NCBI GenBank assembly: GCA_004552615.1
Contig: SFNZ01000092.1
Coordinates: 1-6,172 of the forward strand
Length of the DNA: 6,172 nt
From: Bacteroidales bacterium
Lineage (GTDB): Bacteria > Bacteroidota > Bacteroidia > Bacteroidales > UBA932
Direction of reading: 5' to 3'
The notes beneath the pieces were generated by a model. The model was given only the letters and a program-made list of their open reading frames with translations, did no database searches and was not told the DNA's origin. How positions within the stretch are numbered: the first letter of the stretch is position 1; each line of letters starts with the position of its first letter. A program made the translations under genes and the position numbers. Shown here one piece after another: positions 1 to 5,130 of the stretch.

Positions 1-800
1 CTGAATCCTTCCAGCCGGGTGAAAAACTCCTTCTCCCTGTACATATCCGAAGAATCCGCCCATATTACAGTATTTTCCGGAAAAATGTCGGATATATATA
101 TACCTCTCTCATTTTCAGAAAGTTCCTTCGCCATTATATCCGGCACTATCTCAGCCTTGTCCCGTTCTTCCACGGAAAGCTGGGTATTGCAGTCGAACAC
201 ATTGACTGTCTCCACTTCATCCCCGAAAAACGAGATTCGGTAAGGATTGCTGTCTGAATACGAGAAAATGTCTATGATGGAACCCCTGACCGCGAACTGT
301 CCCGGAGCCGACACGAAATCGGTACGGATGAAATTCTGGGAAACCAGCACATTGACGATGGAATCATGGCTTATCTCGTCGCCTTTCCTGATGGTCAGGG
401 CAGCACCTGATATGCTTGTACTCTCAGGTATAAGTTCTTCGAGAGCCTCAGGATAAGTCACAATATAGAGAAGATCATTGCCTGAATCCTTTGATGACAG
501 GATACGTCCCACGGCCGAAGTCCTCTGAACTCCCAGGGAAGACTTGTAATTGCTCCTCTCCACGCTTTTCCCGGAATCCGGAAGAAAGAACACCCTGTCC
601 CCCTCCACTAGAGCGTAAAGGTCTGACGAACAATATTCTGCGGAGTCCTTGTCCGGAAGGATGACGACGTTCACACCTGCCGGAGACGCCTCTGAAACTA
701 CGAACCATCTTGCCGAAAGGTACAGCCCGGAACAGAATACCTCCTTCCTTGCTGCCATATCTTTTCTCAACTGTTCCGTCTTCTGTTTACTTATCAACAT
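1..800 (-). CDS. mfd: Mfd, transcription-repair coupling factor (N-terminal part, 3' end cut by window edge)
   Basis: Mfd is a cytoplasmic ATP-dependent translocase that removes RNA polymerase stalled at DNA lesions and recruits UvrA for nucleotide excision repair. The frame is open from an ATG at 800 to the left edge, giving 266 residues of a protein that is usually about 1,100 residues long. Only the N-terminal UvrB-like module is seen. Its hallmark is PGQFAVRGSIIDIFS (about residues 166-180), followed by NPYRISFFGDEVE (about 185-197) and a TQLS segment (about 206-209), the order found in Mfd. The RNA-polymerase-binding and helicase motor domains lie outside the window. The ATG at 800 is the first in a frame that opens after a TGA at 852-854; a second ATG at codon 15 is an alternative. 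No Shine-Dalgarno sequence is visible, as is usual in Bacteroidota. It is divergent from ruvB. Identification is firm from these motifs, although UvrB shares part of this module. Confidence 0.9.
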   Translation of the reverse strand, partial: MLISKQKTEQLRKDMAARKEVFCSGLYLSARWFVVSEASPAGVNVVILPDKDSAEYCSSDLYALVEGDRVFFLPDSGKSVERSNYKSSLGVQRTSAVGRILSSKDSGNDLLYIVTYPEALEELIPESTSISGAALTIRKGDEISHDSIVNVLVSQNFIRTDFVSAPGQFAVRGSIIDIFSYSDSNPYRISFFGDEVETVNVFDCNTQLSVEERDKAEIVPDIMAKELSENERGIYISDIFPENTVIWADSSDMYREKEFFTRLEGF

Positions 801-817
801 AATCGTGTAAATAATTG

Positions 818-854
818 TTGAAAACCTGTTCAAAACCCCGGTTTTTCCTGTTCA
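818..854. repeat. Operator-like inverted and direct repeats in the mfd leader
   Basis: Three overlapping patterns occur here. TTGAA (818-822) and TTCAA (829-833) form a 5-6-5 inverted repeat. CCTGTTCA is repeated at 825-832 and 847-854, a period of 22 bp or about two helical turns. Between the copies lies AAAACC-CC-GGTTTT (832-845). All are downstream of the predicted mfd start site, so they would be in the mfd transcript as alternative short hairpins, or would act as DNA sites for a regulator. No known binding-site consensus was recognised. Confidence 0.4.
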
Positions 855-868
855 TTCCATAGTGGAAA

Positions 869-900
869 CAAATTTATAACTCTTTCCTGCCAATCCGAAA
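869..900 (-). promoter_or_regulatory. Candidate mfd promoter (Bacteroidota type)
   Basis: Read on the minus strand, TAAATTTG (876 down to 869) matches the Bacteroidota -7 consensus TAnnTTTG exactly. TTTC (900 down to 897) lies 20 bases upstream, close to the TTTG expected at -33. Transcription would start near 862, leaving an mfd leader of about 60 bases that contains the repeats at 818-854. The -33 box overlaps the left arm of the inverted repeat at 891-925, a position suited to a repressor. The assignment rests on consensus matching only. Confidence 0.5.
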
Positions 901-925
901 TTATTTTTTATGCAGGAACGGATTG
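891..925. repeat. 7-bp inverted repeat overlapping the mfd -33 region
   Basis: CAATCCG (891-897) is the exact reverse complement of CGGATTG (919-925), with 21 bases between them. The right arm also takes part in a second, mutually exclusive small palindrome, CGGATTGAAATCCG (919-932). The left arm sits against the putative mfd -33 box. It could be an operator or an RNA hairpin; the sequence does not decide between these. Confidence 0.4.
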
Positions 926-1082
926 AAATCCGCAAATAAATCTTCCAACATTTTCTCAAATGCGTTCCCAATATGATATCAACATTTTTACAGGTATGAA
1001 AATTTATGATTTTCAATGCATTACTAATCACTTTCAACATTTCCACAACCGTATATGAATCATCAATTCAAAAATAAATCCA

Positions 1083-1090
1083 TATATTTG
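1083..1090 (+). promoter_or_regulatory. Candidate ruvB -7 promoter element
   Basis: TATATTTG fits the Bacteroidota -7 consensus TAnnTTTG and ends 20 bases before the ruvB ATG, predicting a leader of about 14 bases. No clear TTTG is present 19-21 bases upstream, so the -33 element is weak or absent. The position is what a ruvB promoter needs, but support is from consensus alone. Confidence 0.4.
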
Positions 1091-1110
1091 TATAAATTAT
1101 TGTTTTGAAA

Positions 1111-2154
1111 ATGGGTAGTGATTTTTCCCCGTATGCTGCCGGGACTGACAAAGATAAGGATTTAGACGGAATAATAAGGCCCCACGAACTGGAAGATTTC
1201 ACGGGCCAGGACAAAATAGTCACGAACCTCAAGATATTCATACAGGCCGCCCTCATGAGAGGGGAGCCTCTCGACCACGTCCTTTTCCACGGGCCTCCGG
1301 GACTCGGAAAGACCACCCTTGCAAATATTGTAGCGCAGGAACTCGGGGTAAATATCAAGATAACTTCCGGACCGGTGCTCGACAAGCCCGGGGACCTTGC
1401 CGGACTCCTCACTTCATTGGAAAAAGGTGATGTCCTATTCATAGACGAGATACACAGGCTTTCTCCTGTCGTGGAGGAGTATCTTTATTCCGCCATGGAG
1501 CAGTTCGCCATAGACATTCTTATAGACAAGGGACCCGGGGCGCGTTCCGTCAGGATCTCCCTGAATCCGTTCACGCTGGTCGGCGCGACCACGAGGAAAG
1601 GCCTGCTCACGGCTCCTCTCAGGGCCAGGTTCGGAATAGACTTCGCCCTTGAATATTATGATGCAAAGGACCTTGTCCGCATCGTCAGGAGGAGCAGCAA
1701 TCTGCTCGGGGTGGAAATTGAGGACAGCGCTGCGATGGAGATTGCACTCAGGAGCCGCGGAACCCCGCGTATAGCCAACTCCCTCCTGAGGCGTGTCAGG
1801 GATTTCGCCCAGGTCAAAGGAGACGGACACATCGACCTGGCCATATCCAAATATGCCCTAGACGCGCTGAACATCGACAAGCGCGGCCTGAACCAGATAG
1901 ACAACAAGATACTCCATACCATCATCGCCAAGTTCAAGGGAGGCCCTGTAGGGGTCAATACCATAGCCACGGCGGTAGGGGAGGACCAGGGTTCCGTGGA
2001 GGAGGTATATGAGCCTTTCCTCATCAAGGAGGGCTTCCTGCAGAGGACCCCGCGCGGAAGGATTGCGACCGAACTTGCCTACCGGCATCTCGGGTTTCCA
2101 GTCGGTCCCGGGCAGTTCGACGGTCCTGAAATCATAGAAGGCAGTCTTTTTTGA
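1111..2154 (+). CDS. ruvB: RuvB, Holliday junction branch-migration DNA helicase
   Basis: RuvB is the hexameric AAA+ motor that, with RuvA, drives branch migration of Holliday junctions before RuvC cleavage. The 347-residue product has the normal family length. Visible motifs, in order, are a GQDKIVTNL segment (32-40) just after the N-terminus, Walker A GPPGLGKTT (61-69, Lys67), Walker B FIDEIHR (110-116, Asp112 and Glu113), sensor 1 LVGATTR (156-162), the arginine-finger region LRARFG (170-175), sensor 2 RGTPRIAN (216-223), and the C-terminal winged helix containing GGPVGVNTIA and GEDQGSVEEVYEPFL. ATG at 1111 is preferred because it gives the usual RuvB N-terminus; an in-frame TTG at 1105 would add two residues, and a TAA at 1093-1095 closes the frame above that. 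It is divergent from mfd; frdA follows 108 bp after the stop. The gene appears intact. Confidence 0.97.
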   Translation: MGSDFSPYAAGTDKDKDLDGIIRPHELEDFTGQDKIVTNLKIFIQAALMRGEPLDHVLFHGPPGLGKTTLANIVAQELGVNIKITSGPVLDKPGDLAGLLTSLEKGDVLFIDEIHRLSPVVEEYLYSAMEQFAIDILIDKGPGARSVRISLNPFTLVGATTRKGLLTAPLRARFGIDFALEYYDAKDLVRIVRRSSNLLGVEIEDSAAMEIALRSRGTPRIANSLLRRVRDFAQVKGDGHIDLAISKYALDALNIDKRGLNQIDNKILHTIIAKFKGGPVGVNTIATAVGEDQGSVEEVYEPFLIKEGFLQRTPRGRIATELAYRHLGFPVGPGQFDGPEIIEGSLF

Positions 2155-2156
2155 CT

Positions 2157-2164
2157 TATATTTG
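2157..2164 (+). promoter_or_regulatory. Candidate distal frdAB -7 element
   Basis: TATATTTG begins three bases after the ruvB stop codon and matches TAnnTTTG. Used as a promoter it would give an frdA leader of about 90 bases. No convincing -33 TTTG lies at the right distance upstream, so it may be a chance match in AT-rich DNA. Confidence 0.25.
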
Positions 2165-2218
2165 GGAATTACTTACACTTTTTCAAGGTTTATTCGCCAA
2201 AAATGACTAAACTTGCAC

Positions 2219-2248
2219 TTTGGAATACTATATGAATTGTACAATTTC
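2219..2248 (+). promoter_or_regulatory. Candidate proximal frdAB promoter
   Basis: TTTG (2219-2222) is followed after 17 bases by TACAATTTC (2240-2248), an imperfect match to the -7 consensus. The start site would fall a few bases before the frdA ATG, leaving a very short A-rich leader. The whole 108-bp gap between ruvB and frdA is AT-rich and contains no hairpin typical of a ruvB terminator, so read-through from ruvB is also possible. Confidence 0.3.
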
Positions 2249-2262
2249 ATAAAAACAATAAA

Positions 2263-4209
2263 ATGGCCGATAAATTTATCTCAAAGATTCCTGACGGACC
2301 TTTGGCAGAAAAATGGACCAAACGTAAGTCAGAAATTCGTCTTGTCAGTCCTAACAACAAAAGGAAACTTGAAGTGATCGTAGTCGGTACCGGTCTCGGC
2401 GGTGCATCTGCAGCTGCCACTCTCGGTGAACTCGGCTACAATGTCAAGGTCTTCTGTATCAGCGACTCTCCTCGCCGTGCACACTCCATCGCAGCACAGG
2501 GAGGTATCAATGCCGCAAAGAACTATCAGAATGACAATGACTCAGTCTACCGTCTCTTCTACGACACCATCAAAGGTGGTGACTATCGAAGCAGGGAAGC
2601 CAATGTCTACCGCCTCGCCGAGGTGAGCGCAGCCATCATTGACCAGTGCGTCGCCCAGGGCATTCCTTTCGCAAGGGAATATGGCGGGTATCTTGCCAAC
2701 CGTTCATTCGGAGGAGTACAGGTAAGCCGTACTTTCTACGCCCGCGGACAAACCGGACAGCAGCTTCTTCTCGGTGCCTATGCAGCTCTCAACAGGCAGA
2801 TTGCGGCCGGTACGGTGAAGAGCTATCCTCGTCATGAGATGCTCGACCTCGTCGTCATCAACGGTGAGGCGAAGGGTATTATCGCCAGAAATCTTGTCAC
2901 CGGAGAACTCGAGAGATTCGGTGCACATGCAGTAGTAATCGCCACCGGAGGTTACGGACGTACATACTTCCTCTCCACCAATGCAATGAACAGCAACGGT
3001 TCAGCTGCATGGCAGTGCTACAAGAAAGGTGCTTATTTCGCAAATCCTTGCTTCGCTCAGATCCATCCTACCTGTATTCCTGTACACGGTGACCAGCAGT
3101 GCAAGCTGACCCTTATGTCAGAGTCCCTGCGTAACGACGGCCGTATCTGGGTTCCTAAGAAGATGGAGGACGTGATGAAGCTCCGCAATCACGAGATCAA
3201 GCCTTCCCAGATTCCTGAAGAGGACAGGGATTACTATCTCGAGCGCCGTTATCCTGCATTCGGAAACCTCGTTCCGCGTGACGTGGCTTCCCGTGCAGCC
3301 AAGGAAAGATGCGATGCCGGCTTCGGTGTGAACGAGACCGGTCTTGCAGTATTCCTCGATTTCAAGGATGCCATCAACAGGCTCGGACACCAGAGAGTTG
3401 CCGAAAGATACGGAAACCTCTTCCAGATGTATGAGAAGATTACCGCTTCCAGCCCTTGGGAGGAGCCAATGATGATATATCCGGCCATCCACTATACCAT
3501 GGGAGGTATTTGGGTTGACTATGACCTCCAGACCACCATCCCTGGTCTTTATGCCATCGGTGAGGCCAACTTCTCCGACCACGGCGGAAACCGTCTCGGT
3601 GCTTCAGCCCTCATGCAGGGTCTTGCAGACGGTTATTTCATCCTGCCTGTCACCATCGGAGACTATCTCTCGCACAAGTTTGCAGAGCCTAAGACCGATA
3701 CTTCCGCACCTGAGTTCGAGGCTGCCGAGAAGGCTGTCCAGGAGCGTATCGACAAACTGTTCGCAGTCAAGGGAACAGAGCCTGTAGATGCTATCCACAA
3801 GAAACTCGGACACATCATGTGGGAGCATGTCGGAATGGCACGTACTGCAGAAGGTCTCAAGGAAGGTATTGCACAGATCCAGGAGCTCCGCAAGGAATTC
3901 TGGAAGACCGTCAGCGTACCTGGATGCCAGAAAGAGTTCAACCAGGAGCTCGAGAAGGCTCTCAGGCTCGTGGATTTCTTCGATATCGGAGAGCTCATGG
4001 CCAAGGATGCCCTGAACAGGAGCGAGTCCTGCGGAGGTCATTTCCGCGAGGAAAGCCAGACTCCGGAAGGGGAGGCCAAGAGGGACGACGAGAACTTCAT
4101 GTATGTCGCCGCTTGGGAATACAAGGGAGAGGGCAACGAGCCTGAACTCCACAAGGAGCCTCTTGTATACGAGAATATTCACGTAGCTACCAGAAACTAT
4201 AAAGACTAA
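2263..4209 (+). CDS. frdA: FrdA, fumarate reductase / succinate dehydrogenase flavoprotein subunit
   Basis: This is the catalytic subunit that interconverts fumarate and succinate on covalent FAD at the cytoplasmic face of the membrane. The 648-residue product has the dinucleotide-binding loop GTGLGG (42-47) and RRAHSIAAQGG (71-81), in which His74 is the expected attachment site for FAD. Active-site segments include IHPTCIP (His268), SESLRNDGR (about 286-294), LVPRDVASRA (Arg339), HYTMGG (His410) and GGNRLGASAL (Arg444), in the family order, followed by the helical C-terminal domain. The form closely resembles the Bacteroides enzyme, whose usual physiological direction is fumarate reduction with menaquinol during anaerobic growth. 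Direction cannot be proved from sequence. ATG at 2263 gives the standard N-terminus and follows an A-rich leader. frdB begins six bases after the stop. The cytochrome b subunit gene, usually upstream in Bacteroides, is absent here. Confidence 0.96.
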   Translation: MADKFISKIPDGPLAEKWTKRKSEIRLVSPNNKRKLEVIVVGTGLGGASAAATLGELGYNVKVFCISDSPRRAHSIAAQGGINAAKNYQNDNDSVYRLFYDTIKGGDYRSREANVYRLAEVSAAIIDQCVAQGIPFAREYGGYLANRSFGGVQVSRTFYARGQTGQQLLLGAYAALNRQIAAGTVKSYPRHEMLDLVVINGEAKGIIARNLVTGELERFGAHAVVIATGGYGRTYFLSTNAMNSNGSAAWQCYKKGAYFANPCFAQIHPTCIPVHGDQQCKLTLMSESLRNDGRIWVPKKMEDVMKLRNHEIKPSQIPEEDRDYYLERRYPAFGNLVPRDVASRAAKERCDAGFGVNETGLAVFLDFKDAINRLGHQRVAERYGNLFQMYEKITASSPWEEPMMIYPAIHYTMGGIWVDYDLQTTIPGLYAIGEANFSDHGGNRLGASALMQGLADGYFILPVTIGDYLSHKFAEPKTDTSAPEFEAAEKAVQERIDKLFAVKGTEPVDAIHKKLGHIMWEHVGMARTAEGLKEGIAQIQELRKEFWKTVSVPGCQKEFNQELEKALRLVDFFDIGELMAKDALNRSESCGGHFREESQTPEGEAKRDDENFMYVAAWEYKGEGNEPELHKEPLVYENIHVATRNYKD

Positions 4210-4215
4210 TTAGAG

Positions 4216-4995
4216 ATGGATTTCAATTTGAAAATATGGCGTCAGAAAAACGCCCAGGCTCAAGGTCATTTCGAGACTTATCACGTCTCCGGAATTGAGG
4301 AGGACGCATCCTTCCTCGAGATGCTTGACATTCTGAACGAGCAGCTTATCCGTGAGGGAAGTGATCCGGTAGCCGTTGACAAGGGATGCAAGAGCAGCGG
4401 TCCTGTTTCTTTCGACCATGACTGCCGCGAGGGTATCTGCGGTGCCTGCTCCCTGTATATAGACGGACGTGCGCATGGTCCGGACGACCAGGTAACCACC
4501 TGCCAGCTTTTCATGCGTCATTTCGAGAACGGTGCCACCATCACAGTGGAGCCTTGGAGAAGTGCTGCTTTTCCGGTAATCAAGGATCTTGTAGTGGACA
4601 GGACTGCCTTCGACAAGATTCTCCAGGCCGGCGGCTTCATTTCCGTAAGGACCGGTTCCGCACAGGACGGCAATACTCTTCTTATTCCTCATGACAAGGC
4701 AGAGGAGAGCATGGATGCAGCTGCCTGCGTAGGTTGCGGTGCTTGCGTTGCAACGTGTAAAAACGGCTCTGCAATGCTCTTTGTGGCTGCAAGGGTATCT
4801 TCTCTCGCTCTCTTGCCTCAGGGTCGCCCAGAGGCCGCAAAAAGGGCCCGTGCGATGGTTGCAAAGATGGACGAACTCGGATTCGGAAACTGTACGAATA
4901 CCAGAGCATGCGAAATGGAGTGTCCTAAGGGCATTTCCGTAGAGCATATCGCCCGTCTGAACCGCGAGTTCCTCGCTGCCAAGTTCAGCGAATAA
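4216..4995 (+). CDS. frdB: FrdB, fumarate reductase / succinate dehydrogenase iron-sulfur subunit
   Basis: FrdB carries electrons between the membrane quinone site and the FAD of FrdA through three iron-sulfur clusters. The 259-residue product retains the expected ligands. Cys70, Cys75, Cys78 and Cys96 (motif DCREGICGAC, then TTC) bind [2Fe-2S]. The C-terminal domain has Cys171, Cys174, Cys177 and Cys181, then Cys226, Cys232 and Cys236 (ending CP). By family precedent, 171/174/177/236 bind [4Fe-4S] and 181/226/232 bind [3Fe-4S]. The gap between Cys78 and Cys96 is longer than in the E. coli protein, with an AHGP stretch I recall as typical of Bacteroidota homologues. The ATG at 4216 lies six bases after the frdA stop, so the pair is translationally close and co-transcribed; a terminator follows. 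The gene looks complete. Its partner membrane anchor must be encoded elsewhere. Confidence 0.96.
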   Translation: MDFNLKIWRQKNAQAQGHFETYHVSGIEEDASFLEMLDILNEQLIREGSDPVAVDKGCKSSGPVSFDHDCREGICGACSLYIDGRAHGPDDQVTTCQLFMRHFENGATITVEPWRSAAFPVIKDLVVDRTAFDKILQAGGFISVRTGSAQDGNTLLIPHDKAEESMDAAACVGCGACVATCKNGSAMLFVAARVSSLALLPQGRPEAAKRARAMVAKMDELGFGNCTNTRACEMECPKGISVEHIARLNREFLAAKFSE

Positions 4996-5001
4996 TTCGC
5001 T
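4987..5001 (+). repeat. Small palindrome around the frdB stop codon
   Basis: AGCGAA (4987-4992) and TTCGCT (4996-5001) are exact inverted repeats with the frdB TAA stop as the 3-base spacer. The 3-base loop makes a stable RNA hairpin marginal, and the main terminator lies 16 bases further on. It may be chance. Confidence 0.4.
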
Positions 5002-5016
5002 TATTCTGATAATAAT

Positions 5017-5052
5017 ATCCGCCGCGAGGGTTGTTCCTGGCGGCGGATTTTT
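5017..5052 (+). terminator. Rho-independent terminator of frdAB
   Basis: ATCCGCCGC (5017-5025) pairs with GCGGCGGAT (5040-5048). The stem continues after one G-G mismatch with AGG/CCT and closes on the loop GTTGTT. Five T residues (5048-5052) follow directly. A GC-rich stem plus a T tract 22 bases after the frdB stop is a textbook intrinsic terminator. Confidence 0.9.
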
Positions 5053-5073
5053 GTATTCATGCTCTGATCAATG

Positions 5074-5105
5074 AAAAACGGCTGGCAGAATTCACTGCCG
5101 GCCGT
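5074..5105 (-). terminator. Rho-independent terminator of the FnIII-repeat gene
   Basis: On the minus strand, ACGGCCGGCAG (5105-5095) pairs with CTGCCAGCCGT (5088-5078), an 11-bp stem with one wobble pair and a 6-base loop. A run of five T residues (5078-5074) ends it. It lies 25 bases after the stop of the leftward gene at 5131. With the frdAB terminator it forms a back-to-back pair insulating two convergent genes. Confidence 0.85.
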
Positions 5106-5130
5106 CTTCAAATGTATCAGTTTCTACGAA

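Larger units (their letters stand above)
791..1048. repeat. Dispersed CAACAT motifs, some resembling DnaA boxes
   Basis: CAACAT occurs on the plus strand at 795, 946, 980 and 1035, three times extended to CAACATTT. The copy at 791-799 reads TTATCAACA, one mismatch from the DnaA box TTATCCACA; it overlaps the mfd start codon. Weaker two-mismatch versions are TTTTCAACA (824-816, minus strand), ATATCAACA (976-984) and ATTTCCACA (1039-1047). The cluster is real as a pattern, but similar strings arise by chance in AT-rich DNA, and no replication gene is adjacent. Confidence 0.3.
801..1110. other. Divergent mfd-ruvB intergenic region
   Basis: This 310-bp AT-rich stretch separates mfd (leftward) from ruvB (rightward). 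I find no credible gene in it. The one open frame (852-1046, minus strand, 64 codons) has low-complexity composition, no recognisable motif, and covers the putative mfd promoter. The region holds one candidate promoter per flanking gene, an inverted repeat at 891-925, a cluster of direct and inverted repeats at 818-854, and repeated CAACAT motifs. These are listed separately. The density of repeats suggests protein-binding sites or a structured mfd leader, but that is inference. Confidence 0.7.

Noticed and set aside
92..102. Short TATATATATA run
   Set aside because: It lies within mfd and is explained by consecutive Tyr and Ile codons; too short to be a meaningful slippage repeat and the frame is intact.
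852..1046. Minus-strand 64-codon open frame between mfd and ruvB
   Set aside because: It has no recognisable domain or hydrophobic segment, lies in AT-rich DNA, and spans the candidate mfd promoter; most likely a chance frame. It is also not the missing FrdC, which is a multi-helix membrane protein.
1105..1110. TTG as an upstream ruvB start
   Set aside because: It adds only two residues, and the ATG at 1111 is the better initiator with the usual spacing from the candidate -7 element.
1435..2088. Several minus-strand open frames opposite ruvB
   Set aside because: They overlap one another and sit entirely within an intact ruvB; low-information translations.
3604..4182. Minus-strand open frame (192 codons) opposite the 3' half of frdA
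   Set aside because: It lies wholly inside frdA, whose coding is certain, and has no motif of its own.
4210..4947. Long minus-strand open frame (245 codons) opposite frdB
   Set aside because: It mirrors frdB almost exactly. Every iron-sulfur ligand of FrdB is intact on the other strand, and the translated antisense product has no family signature, so it is a codon-bias shadow.
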